Below the pieces are notes generated by a model that saw only the letters and a program-made list of their open reading frames with translations, was not told where the DNA came from and ran no database searches. Below, piece after piece: positions 57,642-64,000 of a stretch of DNA of 64,000 nt. The number at the start of each line of letters is the position of its first letter. Within the stretch, counting starts at the first letter, position 1. This DNA is from Halomonas icarae. Lineage in GTDB: Bacteria > Pseudomonadota > Gammaproteobacteria > Pseudomonadales > Halomonadaceae. The stretch is taken from assembly GCF_009901955.1 (NCBI RefSeq), contig NZ_WUTS01000001.1:804939-868938 (forward strand), in the 5' to 3' direction. The position numbers and the translations under genes are program-made.

Positions 57642-57673
57642 GCCGTCTGGCGCACTGCGCCAGGCGGCTTTTT
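57642..57673 (+). terminator. Rho-independent terminator of tRNA-Ala
   Basis: Twelve-pair stem GCCGTCTGGCGC / GCGCCAGGCGGC (one T-G pair), loop ACT, then five T residues. Confidence 0.9.
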
Positions 57674-57750
57674 CGTGGTCGGTCGTGCGTGGTCGATCAA
57701 GGGCTCAATATGGCCCTTGGCGTGGGCTGCGCGCAGGCAGAAACAGATAT

Positions 57751-57782
57751 CCCCCCCCCCCCGGCACGAAGGCCGGGGGGGG
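57751..57782. other. Homopolymeric C12/G8 hairpin
   Basis: Twelve C residues (57751-57762) followed by GGC, a six-base loop and GCC plus eight G residues. An 11-pair stem results (57755-57765 with 57772-57782). It lies directly after the leftward ggt gene (stop at 57789), but lacks a T tract on that strand. Confidence 0.7.
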
Positions 57783-57788
57783 CGTGGC

Positions 57789-59528
57789 TTATAGTCCGAT
57801 GGCGGAAGAGGTGGAGCGGCGAGGGTCGGCCCCACCGTAATACATCCCGTCCTCGATCAGGATCGACTGGGCGGCACCCATGGCCGATTGCTGGCTGATG
57901 GTGTGACCGCGCTCCCTGAGCAGTTCCAGCGTATCGGGACTGAAGCCGGCCTCGGTGCGGATTTCGTCGGGCAGCCACTGATGGTGCATGCGCGGGGCGC
58001 TGACCGCCGACTGGATGTTCATGCCGTGATCGATCACGTTCATCAGCACCTGCAGGGTGGTGGTGATGATCCGCGAGCCCCCGGGGCTGCCGGTGATCAG
58101 GTAGTTCTTGCCATCACGCTTGACGATGGTCGGGGTCATCGAGGAGAGCATGCGCTTGCCGGGCTCCACCTTGTTGGCCTCGCCGCCGATCAGGCCGTAC
58201 GCGTTGGGGACGCCGGGCTTGGCCGAGAAGTCATCCATCTCGTTATTGAGCAGAAAGCCGGCGCCGTCGACAACGATGCCCGAGCCATAGCTGAAGTTGA
58301 TGGTATAGGTGTTGGATACCGCAAGACCGTTGTCATCCACGATGGAAAAGTGGGTGGTCTCGTTGGATTCGTAATCAACCGGATTGCCGGGGGCAATCTC
58401 GGCGCTGGGGGTAGCCTGTTCACCGATCTGGGCGCGCAGTTCTGCAGCGTACCCCTTGGAGGTGAGCCCGGCCAGTGGCACATCCACGAAGTCGGTATCG
58501 CCGAGGAACTCGGAGCGATCGGCATAGGCGCGCTTCATGGCCTCGGCCATCAAGTGCATGCTATCGGCCGAGCCGAAGCCCATTTCACCGATGGGGTACT
58601 CTTCCAGGATGTTGAGCATCTGCACGATATGGGCGCCGCCGGAGGAGGGCGGGCTCATGGCGTAGATATCGTGCCCTCGGTAGGTGCCGTGACTGGGTTC
58701 GCGGATCACCGGCTGGTACCCGGCCAGATCTTCTTGCGTGATCAGGCCGTCGTGGCGTTCCATTTCGGCGACGATCAGGCGAGCGGTTTCGCCTTCATAG
58801 AACTCCCGCGCCCCCTCCTCGGCGATACGCTTGAGGGTGGCGGCGAGATCGGGCTGCTGGAATAGGTCGCCGACCTGATAGGCGCTGCCGTCCTCCTTGA
58901 AGAACTTGGCCATGCTGGCGTCCCAAGCCTCGAATCGGCCGCGGGTATCCTGCAGTCCCTTGACGAAGCGCGGGGGAACGACAAAGCCCTCCTCCGCCAG
59001 GCGTATGGCCGGCTCCAGCGCCTCGGCAAGACTCAGGGTGCCGTACTTCTCCAGCGCCATGGCCAGGCCGGCCACGGTGCCAGGCACGCCAGCAGCCAGG
59101 TGGGTGAAGCGTGAACGCTCGGTGACCGCTTCGCCGTTCTCATCCTGGAACATGGTCTCGAAGGCCGCTGCCGGTGCGGTCTCTCGGTAGTCGATGGCGA
59201 TGACTTCATCGCTCTGTTCATCGGAGATCAGCATGAAGCCGCCACCCCCGATATTGCCGGAGCGGGGCTGCGTGACGGCCAGGGCAAAGCCGGCGACTAC
59301 CGCCGCGTCCACGGCGTTGCCGCCAGCCGCGAGCACATCCCGTGCTACCTCGGAGGCAAGAAAGTGGCTGGTAGCCACCATGCCGTGGGAGCTCTCCTGA
59401 GGGTGGAAGCGCTCACCCTCGAGAATGGCTTGTTGTGAGAAGGCGGCTGGAGATGCCAGCAGGCTCGCCGAGAGGAGGGCGATGGTCAGCGCCCGGGGTG
59501 CAGGGAACGATAGAGAACGATCGGTCAT
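57789..59528 (-). CDS. ggt: Gamma-glutamyltransferase
   Basis: 579 residues from ATG 59528 (AAGGAA seven bases ahead), with a signal peptide (ALTIALLSASLLASPAAFSQ, about 30 residues) that sends it to the periplasm. It hydrolyses glutathione and transfers the glutamyl group. The precursor cleaves itself before Thr392 in ETTHFSIVDD, making two subunits; other family blocks are QPRSGNIGGGGFMLI, MSPPSSGGAHI and SSMTPTIV ... TGSPGGSRII. Monocistronic. Confidence 0.94.
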   Translation of the reverse strand: MTDRSLSFPAPRALTIALLSASLLASPAAFSQQAILEGERFHPQESSHGMVATSHFLASEVARDVLAAGGNAVDAAVVAGFALAVTQPRSGNIGGGGFMLISDEQSDEVIAIDYRETAPAAAFETMFQDENGEAVTERSRFTHLAAGVPGTVAGLAMALEKYGTLSLAEALEPAIRLAEEGFVVPPRFVKGLQDTRGRFEAWDASMAKFFKEDGSAYQVGDLFQQPDLAATLKRIAEEGAREFYEGETARLIVAEMERHDGLITQEDLAGYQPVIREPSHGTYRGHDIYAMSPPSSGGAHIVQMLNILEEYPIGEMGFGSADSMHLMAEAMKRAYADRSEFLGDTDFVDVPLAGLTSKGYAAELRAQIGEQATPSAEIAPGNPVDYESNETTHFSIVDDNGLAVSNTYTINFSYGSGIVVDGAGFLLNNEMDDFSAKPGVPNAYGLIGGEANKVEPGKRMLSSMTPTIVKRDGKNYLITGSPGGSRIITTTLQVLMNVIDHGMNIQSAVSAPRMHHQWLPDEIRTEAGFSPDTLELLRERGHTISQQSAMGAAQSILIEDGMYYGGADPRRSTSSAIGL

Positions 59529-59687
59529 AGTGTTATTCCTTTTTATAACGATCAGGGGTGCTGCCTCGGGAGGCGGGACGCTATGGCAATCGAGGGCGGC
59601 AGCGTCCGGGGTTCCGCCCATTCAGTTAGGTTGGATAGTTCGCTGCTGTCAAACCGGCTAGCGTGATGACGCTGGCCGGCGGTCGTG

Positions 59688-60506
59688 TCAGGGTGTGGCG
59701 TGCCAGAAGGGCTGGCCCAGGGTCGGCGTGCTGGGGCTGGCGGTCTGGCGACGCTCCATCAGGCCGGCGAGATAGGCCTCGCGGCCCGCCTCGATGGCGC
59801 GGGCGAAGGCGGCCGACATCTGTGCCGGGCGACGAGCCTTGGCCACGGCGGTGTTGAGCAGCACGCCATCAAAGCCCATCTCCATGGCTTCGGCGGCCTG
59901 GGAAGGAGCCCCGAGGCCGGCATCGATGATCAGTGGCACGTCGATGCGCTCGCGCAGGGTGCGCAGGGCGTAACGGTTCATCAGGCCACGTCCGGTCCCG
60001 ATCGGTGCGCCCCAGGGCATCAGGGCCTGGCAGCCTGCCTCCTGGAGGCGCTGGCATAGCACCAGATCGTCGGTGCAGTAGGGCAGCACCTTGAAGCCCT
60101 GCTCGACCAGCTCCCGAGCGGCTTCCAGCAGACCGAAGGGGTCGGGCTGAAGGTTGTAGTCGTCGCCGATGACCTCGACCTTGATCCAGGGTGTGTCGAA
60201 CAGTTCCCGGGACATCTCGGCGAGCGTGATGGCTTCCCGGGCAGAGCGACAGCCGGCAGTGTTGGGCAGCAGGTGGCAGCCGCTTTCACGCAGAATCTGC
60301 CAGAAGGCATCGCCGTCGCCATCGGCGTTACCGCCGCCGGGATTCTGGCGACGCAGCCCCAGGGTCAGCATCGCGCAGTCGGCGGCCTCGATGGCGTCCT
60401 GCATCACCTGGGGCGACGGGTAGAGGGCGGTGCCAAGCAGGAAACGGCTGTTGAAGCGCTCTTCATAGAGCACCAGCGCATCGTCATGGGGTGATTGGGT
60501 GTGCAT
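59688..60506 (-). CDS. thiG: Thiazole synthase ThiG
   Basis: 272 residues, TIM barrel. Joins DXP, dehydroglycine and ThiS thiocarboxylate to the thiazole of thiamine. Motifs: [33 protein letters not shown], catalytic Lys in [23 protein letters not shown] and [13 protein letters not shown] Gly/Asp-rich insert [14 protein letters not shown] near residue 55 is slightly long. Its ATG shares one base with the thiS stop. Last gene of the riboswitch operon. Confidence 0.94.
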   Translation of the reverse strand: MHTQSPHDDALVLYEERFNSRFLLGTALYPSPQVMQDAIEAADCAMLTLGLRRQNPGGGNADGDGDAFWQILRESGCHLLPNTAGCRSAREAITLAEMSRELFDTPWIKVEVIGDDYNLQPDPFGLLEAARELVEQGFKVLPYCTDDLVLCQRLQEAGCQALMPWGAPIGTGRGLMNRYALRTLRERIDVPLIIDAGLGAPSQAAEAMEMGFDGVLLNTAVAKARRPAQMSAAFARAIEAGREAYLAGLMERRQTASPSTPTLGQPFWHATP

Positions 60507-60715
60507 TAGCCGCCTCCTACCGGGGCCACGATATCGATACGGTCACCCTCGCCGAGGGTGCGCTCGGGCCAGGTGGAGCGCGGTGCGAAGGCATCGTTGA
60601 TGGCTACGGCCACGCGACGCTCTCCATACCCCCACGCTTCCAGGGCCTGGGTCAGGGGGGTGCCTTCGGGAAGCCGGGCGGGCTCGCCGTTGAGGCTCAG
60701 GGTGATCTCATGCAT
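60506..60715 (-). CDS. thiS: Sulfur carrier protein ThiS
   Basis: 69 residues, ubiquitin fold, ends in the required Gly-Gly (VAPVGGG). ATG 60715 was chosen over further in-frame upstream codons, which give an unrelated tail. The carrier delivers sulfur to ThiG; no thiF is in this operon, so the adenylating enzyme is encoded elsewhere. Four bases after thiO. Confidence 0.93.
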   Translation of the reverse strand: MHEITLSLNGEPARLPEGTPLTQALEAWGYGERRVAVAINDAFAPRSTWPERTLGEGDRIDIVAPVGGG

Positions 60716-60719
60716 GGGG

Positions 60720-61826
60720 TCACTCGCTTTCACGACAGGGTCTCCTGGGGGCGGAGCCGTCCAGTAGGTCGGCGAAGGGGTTGTCACCGTGGCCACGAAT
60801 CTCGCTCAATAGATGCTCAACCACGGCTGGGGCAAGCAGATAACCGTGGCGAAACAGTCCATTAGCGCTAATCAATCCATCGCTTAGGGTAACCTGGGGC
60901 AGGTTGTTGCGAAAGGCGGGGCGCAGGTTGACACCCTGCTCAAGGATGCGTGCCTCGGCGAAGGCCGGTGACAGAGTATAGAGGGCGCTGGAAAGCTCCA
61001 GGGAGGATTGCAGCGATATCGGTGAGCGATCTTCGCTCTCGATGGAGGTGGCGCCGATGACGAAGCGTCCATTGGGCTTGGGGACCACATAGAGCTGGTA
61101 GCGCGGATGCATCAGGCGCACCGGCCGCGTCAGTGTGATCTCGTTGGTCGTTACATGCAGTGTTTCGCCGCGCACGCCGCGCAGGGTGGGGTGATTGGTC
61201 TTGGCGCCATGGCCACGGCAGTCGATCACCAGGTCGAAGTGGTGCGTTCCCGTTGGGGTGGTCACTTCGCCGGGATGCACTTCCACCGGGGTATGGGCAT
61301 GGCACTCACCGCCAAGCTCGCGTATCGCCCCCAGCAGCCGTGTGAGCAGCTCGCGGTTATCCAGGTGTGCTTCGTCGGCAAGAAACAGGCCGTGGCGGAA
61401 GCGAGTCAGATCGGGTTCCAGATGATGTATGCCGCTGCCATCCAGCTCCTGATAGAGGGCGCCTTCTCCCAGGGTGTCGGCAAGGTCACGGCGGAACTGG
61501 ATCAGCTCGTTGCCATCCTGGGGGTGGGCAACCACCAGGCTGCCGTGCTGGTGCCATAGCTCCGACGCCTGGAGTTCGGCCAGCCATCCGGGCCAGCGAT
61601 CGAGAGCCATCTGCCCCATCTCATAGACACTGCGCTCGCTGACAACCGTTTCGGCCAGGGGAGCGACCATGCCGGCGGCGGTCCAGGCTGCGGCGGGCGG
61701 CGTGTCAAGGTCACCTGCATCGTAGAGGCTGACGGCATAGCCGTCGCGCAGCAGGTGCCAGGCTGTCAGGCGGCCGAGCAGGCCGGCGCCGGCGATGGCG
61801 AAGCGGCGTTGTGGGGTGGCGTTCAT
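60720..61826 (-). CDS. thiO: Glycine oxidase ThiO
   Basis: 368 residues, FAD-dependent DAO family; oxidises glycine to the imine needed by ThiG, replacing the ThiH route. Dinucleotide motif IAGAGLLGRLTAWHLLRDGY; PAAAWTAAGMVAPLAE; RPVRLMHPRYQLYVVPKPNG and IGATSIESED, C-terminal FRHGYLLAPA. First gene after the TPP riboswitch (77 bases downstream). Confidence 0.92.
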   Translation of the reverse strand: MNATPQRRFAIAGAGLLGRLTAWHLLRDGYAVSLYDAGDLDTPPAAAWTAAGMVAPLAETVVSERSVYEMGQMALDRWPGWLAELQASELWHQHGSLVVAHPQDGNELIQFRRDLADTLGEGALYQELDGSGIHHLEPDLTRFRHGLFLADEAHLDNRELLTRLLGAIRELGGECHAHTPVEVHPGEVTTPTGTHHFDLVIDCRGHGAKTNHPTLRGVRGETLHVTTNEITLTRPVRLMHPRYQLYVVPKPNGRFVIGATSIESEDRSPISLQSSLELSSALYTLSPAFAEARILEQGVNLRPAFRNNLPQVTLSDGLISANGLFRHGYLLAPAVVEHLLSEIRGHGDNPFADLLDGSAPRRPCRESE

Positions 61827-61902
61827 GAGGCGTGCATCCGGCAGTTGGCAGTGTGGAGATCAGGCTGGATGCAGGGTAGGGACGGGCTGGGGGCACGAAC
61901 TT

Positions 61903-62000
61903 GTTCCCTCCGCAGGCATCAACCTGATCAGGTTCAACGGGTTCGGCCATACCGATCTCAGCCCCTTGATACCGCATGACGGTGAGAGGGGCGCCCCGAC
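61903..62000 (-). promoter_or_regulatory. TPP riboswitch (THI element)
   Basis: Minus strand carries the canonical core: GGGGCTGAGATCGG (about 61972-61960), GAACCTGATCAGGTTGATGC and TGCGGAGGGAAC (to about 61903), with flanking closing helix GGGGCGCCCC. Binds thiamine pyrophosphate to shut off thiO-thiS-thiG, probably by sequestration of the ribosome binding site or early termination; I did not identify a clear terminator. Confidence 0.95.
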
Positions 62001-62023
62001 AAGAGCTGCCAACATAACCAAGA

Positions 62024-62057
62024 AGGCCCGCCGACGCAATCGAGTGTCGGCGGGCCT
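62024..62057 (-). terminator. Terminator-like hairpin after the 101-residue gene
   Basis: Perfect 12-pair stem AGGCCCGCCGAC / GTCGGCGGGCCT with a ten-base loop, followed on the minus strand by TTCTTGG. It sits 17 bases after the hypothetical gene's stop and 24 before the riboswitch, insulating the thi operon. Confidence 0.7.
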
Positions 62058-62074
62058 CGTGGGGCAGGCGGGAT

Positions 62075-62380
62075 TCAGGCGCAGTCGGCGGCGCCCTCTC
62101 CGAACATGTCGAAGAGCAGTTCGCGCCCCATGCCGGTCAGCACGAAGCGGCGCTGATCGTTCCAGGTGGCGGCCTCACTTGACTCGAGGATGCGCTGACA
62201 GGCCGACCATTCGTGGCTATCGCTCTTCAGCGTTTCCAGGGCATCGGGATCGAGTCCGCGATGGGGAACGGTGACGGTTTCGAGCACGTGGCCCTGGCGG
62301 TAGAGCAGCGCTGCCATGTTGGCGAGGCATTGGCGCAGGCTGCGCTGCATCCCGAAGGTGTCGATTGAAGAGGTAGTCAT
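62075..62380 (-). CDS. Conserved-looking hypothetical protein, 101 residues
   Basis: I do not recognise a family. The product starts MTTSSIDTFGMQRSLRQCLA, is soluble and acidic, without signal peptide; predicted mostly helical with a compact middle (HEWSACQRILESSEAATWND) and a C-terminus ending with DCA. ATG 62380 is preceded by GGAAGACGC. A good promoter (62417-62445) and a clean terminator support it as a real stand-alone gene between argF and the thi operon. Probably restricted to Halomonas-like bacteria (inference). Confidence 0.7.
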   Translation of the reverse strand: MTTSSIDTFGMQRSLRQCLANMAALLYRQGHVLETVTVPHRGLDPDALETLKSDSHEWSACQRILESSEAATWNDQRRFVLTGMGRELLFDMFGEGAADCA

Positions 62381-62416
62381 GCGCCGCGTCTTCCTTGGTG
62401 GAAATTGCTGCGGCGC

Positions 62417-62448
62417 ATTATACAACCTTGGTCGGATAAGACCAAGGT
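62417..62448 (-). promoter_or_regulatory. Promoter embedded in a perfect palindrome, upstream of the 101-residue gene
   Basis: Minus strand TTGGTC (62445-62440), 17-base spacer, perfect TATAAT (62422-62417). The inverted repeat ACCTTGGTC / GACCAAGGT (62448-62440 and 62433-62425, six-base spacer) covers the -35 box and the spacer. It could be an operator, or the argF terminator hairpin re-used as promoter DNA. Confidence 0.6.
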
Positions 62449-62458
62449 CTAGTGGGGG

Positions 62459-63385
62459 TCACGGCGCGTCGTGGACCTCACCGAGCAGCAGGAATTCGAT
62501 CAGTGCCTTCTGGGCATGCAGACGGTTGCCGGCCTCTTGCCAGACCACGGCCCGCGGATCGTCGAGCAGGGTCTCGCTGATCTCCTCGCCGCGATGGGCC
62601 GGCAGGCAGTGAAGGAACAGCACGTCCTGGTGAGCGCGATCGAGCAGTGCCTCGCTGACCTGAAGGCCGGCGAAGGCCGCCTCACGCTTGGCCTGTTCCT
62701 CCTCTTGTCCCATGGAGGCCCAGACATCGGTCGTTACCAGATCGGCGCCGGTCACGGCCTCGACGGGGTCACGCAGCAGGGTGACGCGATCGCCGGCGGC
62801 CTCAAGGATATCCTGGCGAGGCTCATAGCCTTCTGGGCAGCAGATGCGCAGCTGGAAGTCGAACTGGCGGGCCGCATTGATCCAGGAGTGGCACATGTTG
62901 TTGCCGTCGCCGATCCATACTGCGGTCTTGCCCTGTACGCTGCCGCGGAGCTCGGTCCAGGTCATCACATCGGCGAGCAGCTGACACGGATGATAGTCGT
63001 CGGTCAGCGCGTTGATTACCGGCACGCTGCTGGCCTCGGCGAATGCCTCGAGTCCGGCGTGGGAGAAGGTACGGATCATCACGATATCGACCATCTCGGA
63101 GAGCACGCGGGCTGTGTCGCCAATGGGCTCGCCCCGGCCGAGCTGGGTGTCGCGTGGAGAGAGGAACAGCGCATGGCCGCCGAAGTGCGCCATGGCGGTC
63201 TCGAAGGAGACTCGGGTGCGCGTCGAGGACTTCTCGAAGATCATCGCCATGGTGTGATTCGGGAAGGGAGTGTAGGTGGGCCCTTCCACCTTGAGCGCGT
63301 TCTTTATGGTGATGGCGCGCTGAATCATGTTGCTCAGCTCTTCGGGGCTGGCATCCATCAGGGTCAGGAAGTGCCGAGTGGCCAT
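62459..63385 (-). CDS. argF: Ornithine carbamoyltransferase
   Basis: 308 residues; makes citrulline from ornithine and carbamoyl phosphate in arginine synthesis. Carbamoyl-phosphate motif [11 protein letters not shown], ornithine-side [11 protein letters not shown] and [12 protein letters not shown] signatures are intact; [12 protein letters not shown] binds the second substrate. Length fits the biosynthetic type. Divergent from grxD across 164 bases. Confidence 0.95.
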   Translation of the reverse strand: MATRHFLTLMDASPEELSNMIQRAITIKNALKVEGPTYTPFPNHTMAMIFEKSSTRTRVSFETAMAHFGGHALFLSPRDTQLGRGEPIGDTARVLSEMVDIVMIRTFSHAGLEAFAEASSVPVINALTDDYHPCQLLADVMTWTELRGSVQGKTAVWIGDGNNMCHSWINAARQFDFQLRICCPEGYEPRQDILEAAGDRVTLLRDPVEAVTGADLVTTDVWASMGQEEEQAKREAAFAGLQVSEALLDRAHQDVLFLHCLPAHRGEEISETLLDDPRAVVWQEAGNRLHAQKALIEFLLLGEVHDAP

Positions 63386-63549
63386 GCGGTGCTCCTCGCA
63401 AAAGCGCTCATCCTAGCCAGCCGCCGGGGGATGCGCAACGCGTTATGGATCAGTAGAATGGCTGTCACCAAGACCTACCGCCGGGATCAGGTATTGATCG
63501 AGCCGGCATTCACGACCTCTATTGTCCGCTACACCCTTAGGGAGACGCC

Positions 63550-63885
63550 ATGAGCACCACCCTCGAAAACATCCAGCGCCAGATCGGCGAAAACCCGATC
63601 CTGATCTACATGAAGGGCACCCCGCAGCTGCCCCAGTGCGGCTTCTCCGCCCAGACGGTGCAGGCGCTGATGGCCTGTGGCGAGCGCTTTGCCTTCGTCA
63701 ATATTCTGGATAACCCGGATATCCGGGCCGAGCTGCCCAAGTACGCCAACTGGCCCACCTTCCCCCAGCTGTGGGTCGAGGGCGAGCTGGTCGGCGGCTG
63801 CGACATCGTGATGGAGATGCACCAGAACGGCGAGCTCGAGACGCTGATCAAGCAAACGGCCGCCAAGCACAAGGATGACGCGTGA
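63550..63885 (+). CDS. grxD: Monothiol glutaredoxin Grx4
   Basis: 111 residues. CGFS active site within KGTPQLPQCGFSAQTVQALM, the GSH-binding WPTFPQLWVEGELVGGCDIV block and short C-terminal tail. Delivers Fe-S clusters with glutathione and BolA partners. RBS TTAGGGAGACGCC before ATG 63550. Followed by a hairpin and a repeat-family element. Confidence 0.95.
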   Translation: MSTTLENIQRQIGENPILIYMKGTPQLPQCGFSAQTVQALMACGERFAFVNILDNPDIRAELPKYANWPTFPQLWVEGELVGGCDIVMEMHQNGELETLIKQTAAKHKDDA

Positions 63886-63895
63886 CCGGGCTTCG

Positions 63896-63962
63896 CCCGG
63901 AGCTGTAAGCCTTAAGCTTGAAGCTGTAAGAAAACCCTCCGAGGCGATGCTTCGGAGGGTTT
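63896..63962 (+). terminator. Repeat-family element ending in a Rho-independent terminator
   Basis: The stretch 63898-63930 (GGAGCTGTAAGCC, then AAGCTGTAAG) closely matches the left arm at 18619-18660. It runs into a terminator: 11-pair stem AAACCCTCCGA (63932-63942) / TCGGAGGGTTT (63952-63962), with TTT included in the stem. No heptamer array is seen before the right edge of the window. Confidence 0.75.
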
Positions 63963-64000
63963 GATGTTTCAGGGAAGAGGGCCGGTATACTGCTTTTGGC

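Overview
The window is GC-rich chromosomal DNA from a gammaproteobacterium, most probably Halomonas or a close relative in the Halomonadaceae. The evidence is the gene order (rne/rluC to plsX-fabD-fabG-acpP-fabF-pabC-mltG-tmk-holB-pilZ; uvrY/gacA-uvrC-pgsA-tRNA Gly-Cys-Leu), a six-gene Mrp Na+/H+ antiporter operon with fused MrpAB, a second Na+/H+ antiporter and a TRAP uptake system. The species call is inference. I see no transposase, phage gene, CRISPR array or rRNA.

Layout. 1-18.6 kb is a conserved core block: 5' end of rne (leftward), rluC, a HAD phosphatase, an S49 peptidase, maf (leftward), yceD-rpmF-plsX and the fatty-acid genes, pabC, mltG, tmk, holB, pilZ, tatD, a DUF1285 gene, a UvrD-like helicase and a sulfurtransferase. 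18.7-27.9 kb is the most disturbed part. ETF-QO faces a stump of etfB that is joined directly to the tail of an aldehyde dehydrogenase gene. After an MFS gene comes a broken alpha/beta hydrolase whose end is replaced by a copy of the tail of a nearby hisC-like gene. The two copies of that tail (129 bp each) flank a DUF2182/DUF1326 pair and a divergent regulator with STAND ATPase, GNAT-like and winged-helix parts. 28-33.7 kb is the Mrp antiporter operon.

34-39.7 kb is a co-directional accessory operon: TRAP transporter (P, Q, M), RidA, a 35-codon ORF, a class II HDAC/acetylpolyamine amidohydrolase-like enzyme and a class IV aminotransferase. It reads as import of an acylated amine or amino compound followed by deacylation, transamination and imine clean-up. 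39.7-57.4 kb is mainly housekeeping: DUF4105 protein, NhaC-like antiporter, trmJ, groES-groEL with a clear sigma-32 promoter, fxsA, an SDR, a ComEA-like protein, pyrF, lapB-lapA-ihfB, sdhE-ygfX, nadB, a FUSC protein, three tRNAs, pgsA, uvrC and gacA. 57.5-64 kb holds tRNA-Ala, ggt, a TPP-riboswitch-controlled thiO-thiS-thiG operon, an unknown gene, argF and grxD.

Most novel material: (1) the 129-bp direct repeats around the STAND/DUF1326/DUF2182 module; (2) the etfB::ALDH deletion scar; (3) the TRAP-RidA-amidohydrolase-aminotransferase operon; (4) heptamer tandem arrays with partly complementary left arms at convergent gene ends, two of which run exactly into the stop codon of the leftward gene; (5) several short ORFs and structured intergenic elements.
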